Origin: Thuidium tamariscinum
Lineage: Eukaryota > Streptophyta > Bryopsida > Hypnales > Thuidiaceae
Direction of reading: 5' to 3'
NCBI GenBank assembly: GCA_947034885.2
Contig: OX344753.2
Location: forward strand, 28,970,347 to 29,034,346
Length of the DNA stretch: 64,000 bases
Every line of letters starts with the position of its first letter. Position 1 is the stretch's first letter. Of this stretch, positions 44,980-56,582 are shown one piece after another. Below the pieces are notes generated by a model. It did not search any database. It was given only the letters and a program-made list of their open reading frames with translations, and was not told where the DNA came from. A program made the position numbers and the translations under genes.

Positions 44980-46265
44980 TCTGTATTTAAAAAAAGAGTG
45001 TTAATGGTTTGAATCAAAAAAATGGAAATGGTTTGAATGAAAATAACGTTAATGGTTTGGAATTGTGAATAAAAAAAAATGTAAAACTGGTTTTGAAAAA
45101 AAATGTGTTAATTGTTCGAATAAAAAAATTATGGAAATGGTTTGAATTAAAAAAAAACGTTAATGGTTTGAAATGTTGAATGAAAAAAAATATAGAAAGG
45201 GTTTGGAAAAAAATGTGTTAATGGCTCGACCCAAAAAATTTGGAAATGGGTTGGGAAAAAAATGTGATTAGGGTTTGACTAAAAAAAATATGGAAATGGG
45301 TTGAAATGTTGGAAAAACAAATTTAGAAATGGTTTGGAAAAAAAATGTGTTAATTGTTTGACTAGAATAAATATGGAAATGGTTTAGGGTGAAAAAAATG
45401 GCCAAGTTTTGAGTAAAGAAAAACGGTAATGGTTTAGGGTGTTGGAAATAAAAATATAGAAATGGTTTGGAAAAAAGATGGGTTAATGGTTCGACTCAAA
45501 AAAAATATGGAAATGGTTTGAATCAAAGAAAAAGAAAAAAGAAATGCTTTGAATAAAAAGAAAGTTAATAATTTGAAATGTTGAATACAAAAAAATATAG
45601 AAATGGTTTGGAAAAAAAATGTGTTCATGTTTCGACTAAAAAAAATATGAAAATGCTTCGAATAAAAAAAAAATGGAAATGGGTTGAATAAAAAAAATTG
45701 GGAATGGTTTGAATAAAAAAAAAGGCAATGGTTGGAAAGGTTGGAAAAAAATATATAGAAAGGGTCGTGAAAAAAAATGTGTTAATGGTTCGACTAAAAA
45801 AAATATGGAAATAAGTTGGAAACAAAATGTATTCAGGGTTTGATTAAAAATAATATGGAAATGCTTTGAAAAAAAAAACTTTCATGCTTTGAAATGTTGA
45901 ATAAAAAACATTTAGAAATGGTTTGGAAAAAAAATGTTAATGCCTTAATGGTTAAAGCTCAAATTAGAAATAGTTTGAATCAATAAAATGGGAATGGTTT
46001 GAATAAAAAAGAACGTTGATGGTTTGAAATGTGGACGACAAAAAAATATAGAAATGGTTTAGAAAAATGTGTTCATGGTTCGACTAATAAAAATATGGAA
46101 ATGGGTTCAATCTAAAATATGGAAAGGGGTTGAATCTAAAAAATGGAAATGGGTTAGGGTAAAAAAATGGTTATGGTTTGACATGTGGAAAAAAAATGTG
46201 GAAAAATGCGGTGGGAAAAAATTGGGTTAATGGTTTGATTAAAAAAATTCGAAATGGTGGGAATA
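44980..46265. repeat. A-rich minisatellite, plus orientation
   Basis: Degenerate units of about 30-35 bp, such as AAAAAAATATGGAAATGGTTTGAA, alternate with ATGTGTTAATGGTTCGACT. The array is about 1.3 kb. The complement of the same units forms the array at 52,370-52,740, so the two arrays are inverted relative to each other inside the hAT element. Confidence 0.85.
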
Positions 46266-46738
46266 AAAAACAAAAGCATATATACTTGTGGCATATGTAA
46301 AAAATAGAATTTTGGCATTTTTTAAAAGTAAACTTAGAAAATATACTTTAAGTGAAAGTATGGCATTGGATTTAAATGAACTTGTTGCACATACATTTCA
46401 AGCAAACATATTGAGTATTCTTTTCATTTGTTCATGGTTAAGTTTTCTGTTTAAGTGTTTAACAGATAATACAGTTGTACGAGAAAAATGAAAATGCTTC
46501 ATTGCCCAAAAAATGTACTTTTGCAACATGAGCAATAAACGCTCGTAAATGGTCGTCATAGCCAAATACTATTTACAATACTAATATACTATACATCCGT
46601 CTAATGGCCTAACTCATCACCAGAAGGTATTCAACCTTGTTCTGGTTCTACAATGCCTTTGGCTATACTATTTCTCAAAAAATCTTGCAATCCTTCTCTA
46701 GATTGCAAACTGTTCAACATAGCCACTATGGTCCGATC
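46266..46738. other. Spacer, 3' of the RING gene
   Basis: AT-rich, no gene. It probably includes the 3' UTR of the minus-strand RING gene. Confidence 0.4.
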
Positions 46739-49039
46739 TTATCGATCGTGCAAGTAGGAAGAAATGGATGACAACATTTGCACCTCATTGAACGTAGTGT
46801 CTTCGATGAACCTCATTTGTGCCTCATAATCCAGGTCTTGGAGTATTCCGATAGGGTTTCCGCTGGAGTCAAAAACCACATTCTCTGGATGTGGTCGGCG
46901 CACGAACTCCTCTCGGTCCAAGTCCCAATGGCCACCAGCAAGTTGGCCAAAAAATACTCGCCGCCCTGGATCGCCCGCACCAATCAGCTTCTTGCACACC
47001 TCCGTAATCTCCGCATCATCGATCCACGGAACGTCTTGCACGCTGCGCATGGTGAGGTGTCTACTGTCATGGCTCCACTTCCACATCCATATCATGTCAT
47101 TACCCCAACTCCCTCTATTCTCATTGCCAGGCAAGTTCTCTTCGTTTAACTCAAAGTGCGGGGGCATGTGATGCTCCAACCCAAATTGGGCGTACAACCG
47201 CCGGTGCAAAGGAGCCTTGCATTGCACGCACCGCTTTCTTGTGACCATGTGCGGAATGAGACATCCGGGGTGGTACATATGTCCACACGTTCCAAGGCTC
47301 CATCCACCCTCGGGCCCAAACGGTTCCATGCAAATCATGCACGTCGTTCCATCCTTCACAAACACGGGAACTGTGGGCCACAGTAAGGAGGTATTGCCTT
47401 CTCTATCCACGGGCCCGTATCGGTGTCTCGCGGTGTTGAATTGGAAGTCTAGATGCGGATGCCCGTCCCAATCAATGCTTGCATTATCGCGATTTGTGGG
47501 CAATGTAACTGGAAACATGTCCTCCAGTCGGGCCTACGATGTCAAGCCAAAATAACGTTGGCTACCATCTCTAAATTCTGCAGCTACTCTCCTGACCTCA
47601 CGCTGCAGTTGCGCAACCTCGTTCATAGCCAAAGTGCATGCCAATCTCATGTTGCTCATGGCAAGCAACCTTTGCTCCCGGTCAGTTGCTGTTTGGAGCA
47701 ACACTCTATCCTTCATGGCATTTACAAATGCCAACTCGTCCTGTAGTCCCTCCAAAGCCGTTGATACAACCTCTATGTTGGCCTTGGCCTCATTGCACTC
47801 GCCCTCTGCACGCTCCACTCGTGCCACAATGGCATCGTACGCCACCCGCTCAACGCTAATGAACTCTTGGCCCAACGCATCTGTTGATTGGTTTGCCGCA
47901 TTTGAACTCTCACCATGAAAATGTGGTGTTGGGAATATACCACGAGGCCGCACTTGGCGCACCGTCAACGGGTCAACTGGCTCAATTAGACCATATGTGG
48001 TCCGCTCCACGACCTCATCCAATGGTGGAGTGCCATCCATGCTTTGGCGACGTACACGTTCAAGCAAGTCAATGTTACTTGCTAGTAACTTAGCATTCGT
48101 TTCCTCCAAAGCCTTCACCCGTGCGTTGTGGGCTTGTACCTCCATCTCGTGCCTTCGCCCAGCTTCTGCACCATCCTCACGCAGCTAAATCACCAATGCA
48201 CGTAATGCCTCTAATTCCCCATTCGCTCCAAATACTTCATTAATTGTCGTGGACGGGGGAATTGGGTGAATGGCGAGTGGCATGGGCTCGCTTGGACCAG
48301 CAATGGGCGCCTCCAATTCGGGAGCCACCGGGTTTTGTTCGTTGGCGCCTTGTAGTGCATTGTCGACCTCCATGGGGTCCGCGTCCGCCGCTTCGTCCCG
48401 TTGTGCCCAAGCCACTCCTTCGCCCTCCAACTGCACTGCAGGATTGGGTGGAATTCTACGGCTTTTAGTAGGGAAACGGCCACCCCGTTGTTTTGCTGTA
48501 TACGTGTTCCAATCCATGTCCTTGCCCAAAAAAACCTCCGCATACGCCATTTGACACAATGCGAGGGTCCCATCCTTCTTCGAGAGGGTCCCCCAGAGTG
48601 CCAATGCCACCTCGGTCAACCACTTCTTGAACACCGGGTGTATGCAGTACTTTATCAATGCAACGCCAGATCGCACTTGCGTCTCATTTCTCTCCCGTGG
48701 AAAATGGCGGTTGATGTGGGCCCAGTCCACGTATGCCCGACATGTGGTGCGGGTCCATGGCTCAAGCACATGTTCCCACCTGGGTGCGGCCAAAACTTCA
48801 CCAGTGTTGAAAGTCGCCCAGTCTACAGTGTTCCTGTTCCCACGACGCCTCCTGTGTGGGGGTTCACCTTCATGGGTCACCATCGCCTGGTTTTCTACCA
48901 CTAGGGGGTGATTTGCAGGAACTACCACCTCCTGGTTTTCTACCACTGGGGGGTGATTTGCAGCAATTACCACCTCTTGGTTCTCTGCCATGGGGGGGTT
49001 CTCTACATGTAGTACCATCTCTTCAGGGTTTAAGGCCAT
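46739..49039 (-). pseudogene. Coiled-coil and RING-H2 cargo protein with two amber stops
   Basis: One reading frame of 767 codons is interrupted by TAG at 48,185-48,187 and 47,534-47,536. Part 1 has three tandem ENQ-V-V-ANHPP-type repeats and an Arg-rich stretch, then a conserved-looking segment (TWGTLSKK-like, about 48,500-48,750) of unknown family. Part 2 (48,184-47,537) is mostly predicted coiled coil. Part 3 contains a RING-type zinc-binding pattern (CMICMEPF ... TCGHMYHPGC ... RCVQC, about 47,200-47,350), as in E3 ubiquitin ligases. The Met at 49,039 is preferred since GTGTGCAG, a splice acceptor, lies just upstream. The promoter side has a TATAAAT near 49,240-49,246 and a GACGG array at 49,290-49,830. 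Q-to-stop change (CAG to TAG) would explain both breaks. Role within the transposon is unknown; a RING ligase could act on host silencing or on transposase stability (speculation). Confidence 0.75.
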
Positions 49040-49284
49040 AGTACCTGCACACAATGCCACAACACGGTATGTATGTACAGATGACTATGATCTGCCTCCT
49101 GTTGCGTGAGGGCAACTGGAATGTGGCAAAGCAATAGCCAAATGCTTGACTTCCTCCCGAATTGCAATGCAAAGCTTTTTTCAAGCTAGGACAGAGCAAC
49201 TCAAGAGAGAAAGCAAGGTTCATTGCGGCTGAATTTGGGATTTATACTCCCCATTACCAAGGCTCGTTAGGAGTGTTAATTTGT

Positions 49285-49830
49285 GTCTAATCACATCGCC
49301 ATGCACCACCTGGAGCCGTTGATGCGGACGGCCATCGACGGTTGGGGCGTCCACGGAGTGTCGACGGAGGTTCGGGAGGTCGTCGACAGGTTCGGGATGA
49401 CGTCACAGAGGCCGTCCACAGGTCCGGCGCCGTCAACGAGGGCGAAAAACATCATGAGTTCGAAAATCCATAATTACTCCGCCGAATTACAAATTCGATG
49501 GCCCAAAATGGCTCTTCGTGACGGCCTGCCTGGCTCCGGCCCGAGGTCCTGGACGGCCCAAATTCGTTGCGGACGGCCTGCCCAGGTCGTGGACGGATTC
49601 CGAACGGCCTGCCCAGGTCTTGGATGGGCCCGTGTTGCTGGACGGTTTTCTGGACGCCCTCCGTCCTGCCCAGGTCCTCGACGGGCCCGTCTTCCTGGAC
49701 GGTTTCCTGGACGCCCTCCGTCCCCGTGACGGCCTGCCCAGGTCCTGGACGGGCCCGTCTTCCTGGACGGTTTTCTGGACGCCCTCCGTCCCCGTGACGG
49801 CCTGCCCAGGTCCTGGACGGGCCCAATAGG
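49285..49830. promoter_or_regulatory. GACGG array at the promoter of the RING gene
   Basis: Dense GACGG/GGACGG/CCGTC words at 49,310-49,440 and 49,515-49,820. The second part contains an imperfect repeat of about 60 bp built on GACGGCCTGCCCAGGTCCTGG and CTGGACGCCCTCCGTC. It lies upstream of a TATAAAT (minus strand, 49,240-49,246) and the RING gene start. It resembles both element ends and the other cargo promoters. Confidence 0.75.
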
Positions 49831-50206
49831 TGGCTACAATATATACCCTCAATTTCAATTAGGCAGGTGGAATCCAATTAGACAGCCAAGATCCAATTAC
49901 GCAATTGGTATTCAGTGAGGCAGTTGAGATGCAATAAGCTGTAAGACAGCTGAATTTTAATGACGGTGAACTGGTGAAGATTGCCAATGCAGTACCTGTA
50001 TACTGTAATTTTTATTGGAGCTCAGTGAGTTAACATTCACAGCTTGCATTTCTTTTTAAAAAATTTTGGGATTCATTCATGATTTTGACAAGTGTGTGAC
50101 TCATTCAGATCTTGTATTTCTTTTTAAATTTTTTTGGGATTCATGATTGTGACAAGTGTGTTAGCCATGTATGCATGGTAGGAGGCTAAGATTCCACTTA
50201 TTTAAT

Positions 50207-50905
50207 TAGCCTATTTCTTGAAATTCAACAAAACATAATAAATTTGAAATTTGGAATGGGAATTTCTCATAGAACATGAATATTCTATGACATTCCAACT
50301 TATTCCTATTTTTTTTGTTCCCCCCTTTACGTTGATTTTCAATTTTATAGGCCATTTTGAATTTAACCGAAAAAATGGCAAGGTAGCCTATTTCTTGAAA
50401 TTCAACAAAACATAGTCTATTTGAAATTTGGAATGGGAATTTCTCATAGAACATGAATGTTCTATGACATTGCAACTTTTTCCTATTTTTTTTGTTCCCC
50501 CCTTTACGTTGATTTTAAATTTTATAGGCCATTTTGAATCTAACCCAGAAAATGGCAGGGTAGCCAATTTTTTGAAATTCAATTAAATATATTTAATTTC
50601 AAATTAGGAATGAGAAGTTGTCATACAACACTCATGTTCTATGACGTTCAAACTTATTCCTATTTTTTTGCTTCCCCTCTTTACTGTGATTTTCATTTTT
50701 ATAGGCGATTTTGAATTGAACCCAAGAAATGACAGTGTAGCCTATTTTTTGAAATTCAACAAAACATATTCAATTTCAAATTTGGAATGGGACCTTGTCA
50801 TAGAACATGAATTTTCTATGACATTTAAATATCTACTATGTTTTTTAGTTCTCCATTCAAATTGATTTTCAATTTTATGGGACATTCAAAGATTAACTGA
50901 TAAGG
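50207..50905. repeat. 177-bp tandem repeat, about four copies
   Basis: Units start TAGCCTATTTCTTGAAATTC at 50,207, 50,384, 50,561 and 50,738, exactly 177 bp apart. Each contains GGAATGGGAATTTCTCATAG and TTATAGGCCATTTTGAAT-type phrases. The sequence is unrelated to the satellite at 30.5 kb, but the period is the same. It is noncoding. Confidence 0.9.
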
Positions 50906-52369
50906 TCGTCTCAACAAGTATCTAACAAACTATTAAGCATTATATCTTCATTTATCAACATAGGCTAAAAAAACATATTTTGGTTATACAATGTCCTAAG
51001 CGAGGTGATTTTTTAAATGAAATTACAAAACGAAATGGAATTCATGTGAACTCTTGTCTTTAATTTATTTGTACCACTCTTCCTTAAATTTTCACCTATC
51101 AAAAAAATTCCGAAATCTGATCTCAATGCCACCAAATAGTAGACAAAATTTTTAACAAAGAAGAATACAAATTCTATAGTTATTTTTTTTTATTAAAAGT
51201 ATATAGTGAAAGAAAATATGTAAGTGGCCATGCGTTTATTTTGAAATATTCTTATACAATGGCATAAATGATTTTTGTAAAGTAAACATGTAACACTGAA
51301 ATTCATTTTTCTAAGAGAAAAGTTCTATATAAAATTATTTGCATTTAATGAGACTACGATTGTTACGGCCGATATAAAGGTATTAGCAAAATTAAACAAC
51401 AATTTAGAAATACAAAAAATTCTAGGAAGAATTTAGCATTCAAATAATGAAATAGTATTAAAGTATAAGAAAAAGTAGATTGATCATCTTTTGTAGGATG
51501 CTTAATCACCTTAAATATCCAATGGTAGATTCTTGAACCTGTATTTGTCAATAAAATTAAAGTGACTATAAAACTTTGTCTATTTCAAAATATTTGAGAA
51601 CCCTTGTCATTTGTGCTACCTTGTCCATTCCTTGATTGAAGTTGTTAAATTAGTTTTTGTAACTCCGTTCCAGAGTTTAGGGTTTAGGGTTTAGGGTTTT
51701 TTGAAATCATCTTATCCAATCAAAAGAACAACTATGTCAAAAATGAATTCAGAATTTAAGATTTTTTTAATATCATATTTCAAAATTTTAAAAAGGAATT
51801 TTAAATTAATAAATAGGACCTAAAATAGCATAGTTTTTAAACACAATCGGCTTATTAAATTTCCTAAGTTTTCTTATTATATAAATGAATGTGAATATGC
51901 TCTTGTGCCTTTAAATTGGTTTTAAATATTGCATTAGGATTGTATACTATAGTTTAATTTCTCTATTGTGTGCTTTGTTTTCTTATAAATGGTGAAATAT
52001 AAATAGTTGTAGCTTTGATTTTTTATTTTCAAATTCTTTAGTGGCACAAAGATAGCATATGCTGTGCGTTTCACCATGTTCTTAGTTCATCAAAATCCTT
52101 GAAGCTAACATGTTTCCTTGTATACAATGTTTTTGATCTTCTCAATATTTTGTAATTATGAAATGTAGAAAAAAAATAGGGTGTTCAAAAATAGTCCTTC
52201 AAAGAATTTACAAAAGAAAATAGGGTACTCTAAAATACACTCCGGTAGCTTTATTTCTACTAATATGGAGGGAAAAAAACATGAGAAGGGCATAAATACC
52301 CCCCCATTAAATACCCCATTATCGCACGTGGTTACCAAAAGATAAGGGGTGTGAACCCCCCGAGTCTGT
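50906..52369. other. AT-rich spacer within the giant hAT
   Basis: No gene seen. A TTTAGGG telomere-type run (51,676-51,699) is present. Confidence 0.5.
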
Positions 52370-52740
52370 TATTCAAACCATTCCCATTTTTTTTATTCGA
52401 ACCATTTCCACATTTTTTTCCAAACCGAACCATTTCCATATTTTTTTAGTCGAACCATTAACCCATTTTTTGGTCCAAATCCCTTCTATATATTTTTGCC
52501 CAACACCTGAAACCATTAACGTTTTGCTTTATTCACACCACTTCCATTTTTGGGATTCAAACCATTTCCCTATTTTTTTTAATCGAACCATTAACACATT
52601 TTTTTCCAACCCATTTCCACATTTTTTTAATTCAAACCGGGCTCGACAATTTCTTTCCAAACCCTTTCTATATTTTTTTGGGGTAACTTTTTAAACCCTT
52701 TGACGTGTTTTTTTGGTTCAAACCATTAACACACTTGCGG
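52370..52740. repeat. A-rich minisatellite, inverted copy
   Basis: Units of TTCAAACCATTTCCATATTTTTTT and TCGAACCATTAACACATTTTTT type are the reverse complement of the array at 44,980-46,265. It is shorter (about 370 bp) and degenerate. Confidence 0.85.
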
Positions 52741-54119
52741 AATTCTAACTCTTTCTTCTAGGGTTTATCATACACTTCGGCAAAGAGAGGATTAGAGTGG
52801 TTTAGGGTTCCACAGAAGAGTCTAAATTCTGAAAATTGGTTGGTGCCCACTAACAGAGTCTTGCTTGCCAGTGCCCCCGTCCTAAACTCCTAATTAGTGC
52901 GTTAGTTCACTTATACTTTCATAACTCATAGTTTCATAACTCATAAGTAGAGTACATGACTACATGACCAGAATATTATGCAATATAGTAATATACTAAT
53001 ATGTACATGTAGTACTAATCTAATTTCCTAAAAAATATATGCCTAGTCGGATGGCTCCCGAATTTAAAATTGAGAAGTTTAAATCCCTACATATCCGTAG
53101 GGCAACTTCTAAAATTTAGGGTCCATCACTTCAGCCATTCTCGATATGAGCTGAAGCACTGGAAGGCAATGTAAAATTTTAGCCGTGTACATTACACACT
53201 ACCCACCAACAAGTTTAGGATCATCCAATTCTGCCATTGAAACGAATTTTGCATAATATAATCAAGCATACCAAATGTGGATTTCACATAAGTCAAATTT
53301 AGTTTTTGGTGAATTGTTTCATTCAAAACTCATGGTTTAGCATGATAATTGATTATAAAACATTGGTGATGAATTAGCATTAATTTGCAAAGAGGAGATA
53401 TGTAGGAAACATCCATATGCACATCTTTCATACCAAAAAACATCCTAGATTCCTAGTAAGTTACAACAATATAATTGGGTTGAAGAATTCAATTAGGCAT
53501 TTTATATGACCCCATTTTGTAAAATAGATGTATGTACGCTTGAATTAGATTTAGGCAAAGTCATTGTACGGAAATGATTTAAGTTCCTCAAGGAGTTATA
53601 GTGTGACCATCAAATAGCAAATGCTAATTAAGCCGGATTAAATTATTAAAATTAGCTCCTATTTCCTAAATTTGCGGGGGAGAATGAAATTAGATGGAAA
53701 GGGAGGAAGTAGAGCTTTTTGACGACACAACTGAGAACGGATACGCATCAACCAAAGAGGTATGTGTTTAGACTAGAACCAATAAGTTTAATCATTTCAT
53801 GTTATTTCTTTTATTTACTTCAAAATTTGCAAAATTAGATTGACGCTAGGAAAAGAAAGATCAATTACCGAATACAAATTATAATGCACTTCTTAAGTTA
53901 TTAAATTACTAAACTAGACATTTTACCCTCATTTACGCAAAAGTAAAAAGGAACTTAAATCCTAAACCCTAAACCCTAAATCCTAAACCTTCGGTTGGGC
54001 AAGGGCTTTAGGCTGGGTTTTTGACCTTCTCAAAATTCAGTGTCAGCCCTTAGATGGGCGGTTTCTGGCCTGTTACCTTATTACCTTGTAGAGGAATTTC
54101 AGTTGCACGAGGCTTGCCA
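52741..54119. other. Spacer upstream of the kinase-like gene
   Basis: AT-rich, no gene. A decayed palindrome-like sequence (CTTCAGCCATTCTCGATATGAGCTGAAG) lies at about 53,129-53,156, and a CCCTAAA run at 53,961-53,989. Confidence 0.5.
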
Positions 54120-54510
54120 TTAAGTCTTCGCTGGCATCTTCACCGCCCTGTGCTTCCCCGACGATCCCCTTAATGGTTCAGAATTCCCGGGATGCCCTGT
54201 GGGGTCGCGTGGACGGCCTCGTTCCACAACGGACCCCCGAATTCCCAGGACAGCTTGTGCGTCCCCTCGACGGTCTCGCAGTTCCTCGACGGTCCCCACG
54301 ACGGCTTTGAAATTCCCGGGACGGATGGGGTGTCCCGTTGACGGCCTCATCGTCCTCGACATTCCCCTTGACGGCTTCCGAATTCTGAGGACGGCCAGCG
54401 GCCCAGCGCGTCCCCTCGACGGTCTCGGAGTTCCCGACACCCCTTGACAGCTTTCGAGTTCCCTGGACGGATCGGCCGTCCATGCGACGGCTCGCCAACG
54501 ACTATATAAG
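54120..54510 (+). promoter_or_regulatory. GACGG array and TATA box of the kinase-like gene
   Basis: GACGGC/GGACGG words recur about every 15-20 bp with CCCGGGACGG-like and TTCGAGTTCC-like spacers from 54,140 to 54,490. TATATAA follows at 54,503-54,509, placing a transcription start near 54,535. The layout (array, TATA, short leader, leader intron, ATG) matches the hAT transposase gene. Confidence 0.8.
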
Positions 54511-54704
54511 GTGGGCCAGGTCCCCCACTCTGCACGAGTCTCTCCTGCTCTGACGGTGCTCTCTTGCCCTGGATTGGTTGCAGTCCTTGCTTGGGAGCGC
54601 GGGTGCTTGTGAGGAGGCTCGGCTGAGGAAGGGGGGATAGTTTTTACATTTGTGAGTACTGAACCCTAATTCCTTGGTTTTACCATCGCATATTATTTTT
54701 CAGA

Positions 54705-56366
54705 ATGGACGGGCGAGGTGCGTCGAAGCGCAAGGTTGATGCGTGGTTTTCAGGCATCGGAGATTCTGTTGGTAAACAGTCTCCAGAATCCATTGACTGC
54801 GTATCGGAGGCAGTATTGGCCGGAGAAGGGGTCGGTGGTGTGGCTGGAGGAGAATCTTCGGGGGCCAAGAAAAAAAAGAACAGGCGGAGGCACAAGGCTG
54901 CGAATACAGACGACTGGCCAAGGAAGGCTGCGACCAGGAAAGTGCAGGAAGTGGCATTGGATTTTCTGGAGCAATATACGATTGCTCAATTGAATACGAC
55001 CTATGTCTCGCGTGGATTGCAAGGGGTGGAGACAATAAAAAAGAAATTCACCCACATGTTTTGGACAACAATGGGCGAGGATGAGTGGCTTGAAGATCAC
55101 ACAAAGGAACACTTCCGTCGTTGGCTTGACGAACAAGTGCAAACTTGTGTTTTCAACATCGCCCAAGTCGCCGCATCGGTAAAGGGCTTCAAACGAGATG
55201 TAGCGTCGAAGCAACAAGCATTGCATTTGTTGCACAAAAAGGTGTATTGGTGGCATGATGCAATGCGAGCGCTGTCTTCCAGCAATATCCGCTCTGCCCC
55301 ATGGTTTCAGCAAAGCCAAAGCTTGTCCCTAGGCCAAGCGGGTGCAGGAGGAGTGGTATTTCTCGAACGAGGAGTGGTGGTGGTTCCATTGTCAGGCCAC
55401 AATAAACAAGGGGGGCACGGGAGGGTGCGTAAAGTGAGCCTCCAAAATTCAAGGCACATTCCCCCCACGATGGAATTGGCGGGCAAGACAGCCCTATATG
55501 TGGATCAATTGAAGAAGTCGCAGGAGAAGTTGTCCATCGAGGCTTTGGTTTGTCCATGTAATCATCCAGGGGTCATAAAATTTTTTGCTATAAATGACAT
55601 GACCATGGAGTGTTATTCTCAATGGTGGAATGGAGGAACATTGGGAGCCATGTTCGCCTTGGACCACAAAAACCGAGATTATGCTGAGATCGGGGAGCTT
55701 GCCTACCATGCAACTCCACAGACGATGCAAGAAGCCAAAAGACTCTTGGCTTATCGTAGAAACCGCACCGAGCTTGCATGGGCGTTAATTTGCATCGTGG
55801 ATGCGGTGCAACAATCTTCGGTGCTCCACAACAACATCACGCCAGAAAACATCATGTTGCATTTTCCGAATGATGATGGGCGAACAGTGTGGATTGGACT
55901 ATGTGATTGGGGAATGGCTAGTCGTATCAATGAAGAAACCCATTCTTTGTACCAGTTTCAATGTGGAAGCCAAATGCGGGCTACACGTAAGAAACGTTGG
56001 TGGGTGGCCCCTGAATTGATGTATGTGACTGGAGAGGCGGGCACTTCGGTATCCCCCACTCGCGTAGATAGGGCACCATGTGTCAGTATACATACGGACG
56101 GATTTGCTGTTGGGAAGCTTGCAGAGAGGATATGGAAGAAAGACCGCGAAAATACGGAAATGCTTCTCGACCATACAGCGTTTGGTACATTTCAAGCCAC
56201 ATTGGGCGAATTGTGCAAAGAGGACCCACTACAACGACGCACGGTTACGTACGCCGTGGGACGAATTAGTGGCACCCCCTTATTTTGGACTCCACCCGTG
56301 GATTGCTACCGCGAGGCCCGCAAGGAGCAAGCACTTCTACAAGAACAAGCAAGGAATGAAGATTAG
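54705..56366 (+). CDS. Kinase-like cargo protein, catalytic Asp missing
   Basis: One clean 553-codon ORF, the only uninterrupted gene of the element. The N-terminus is basic (KKKKNRRRHK), followed by a helical region (about 70-200). A protein-kinase-like domain spans about residues 235-500: a degenerate glycine loop (GHGRVRKVSL), SIEALV..CNHPGVIKFF (helix C and strand 4), LHNNITPENIML in the catalytic-loop position (about 372-384), CDWGMAS for DFG (about 398) and VAPELM for APE (about 434), then HTDGFAVGKL. In the loop, His and Asn-Asn replace His-Arg-Asp and Thr replaces Lys, so phosphotransfer is unlikely although the DFG Asp remains; this is a probable pseudokinase. An acceptor (TTTTTCAG) one base before the ATG marks a leader intron, with a donor at 54,652 or 54,609. 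Confidence 0.85.
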   Translation: MDGRGASKRKVDAWFSGIGDSVGKQSPESIDCVSEAVLAGEGVGGVAGGESSGAKKKKNRRRHKAANTDDWPRKAATRKVQEVALDFLEQYTIAQLNTTYVSRGLQGVETIKKKFTHMFWTTMGEDEWLEDHTKEHFRRWLDEQVQTCVFNIAQVAASVKGFKRDVASKQQALHLLHKKVYWWHDAMRALSSSNIRSAPWFQQSQSLSLGQAGAGGVVFLERGVVVVPLSGHNKQGGHGRVRKVSLQNSRHIPPTMELAGKTALYVDQLKKSQEKLSIEALVCPCNHPGVIKFFAINDMTMECYSQWWNGGTLGAMFALDHKNRDYAEIGELAYHATPQTMQEAKRLLAYRRNRTELAWALICIVDAVQQSSVLHNNITPENIMLHFPNDDGRTVWIGLCDWGMASRINEETHSLYQFQCGSQMRATRKKRWWVAPELMYVTGEAGTSVSPTRVDRAPCVSIHTDGFAVGKLAERIWKKDRENTEMLLDHTAFGTFQATLGELCKEDPLQRRTVTYAVGRISGTPLFWTPPVDCYREARKEQALLQEQARNED

Positions 56367-56578
56367 AGAATAGTATTTTAGTGGCAATGTAATCATAGAC
56401 GTACCTTAGTACTTGCTTTTACCACAGTATAGTCCACGAACTTTGCCTCACTGAATTTTGTACTAACTCCTTTTTGAAATAAATATATGTAAATCTTTTT
56501 GTTCCATTCGAGTACGATTCCGGTGAGTGGATTTGTGAGTAGTTCTATCCCTTCGCAAATTTTGGACTTAATGCCATG
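56367..56578. other. 3' side of the kinase-like gene
   Basis: The short AT-rich sequence between the kinase-like stop codon and the nested MITE probably contains the 3' UTR (AAATAAATATATG near 56,478). Confidence 0.4.
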
Positions 56579-56582
56579 TTAA

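Noticed and set aside
44359-54500. Two separate hAT elements ending at the internal GACGG arrays
   Set aside because: The internal arrays have no CAGGG/CCCTG end and no 8-bp duplication; each adjoins a TATA box instead. The outermost ends match exactly.
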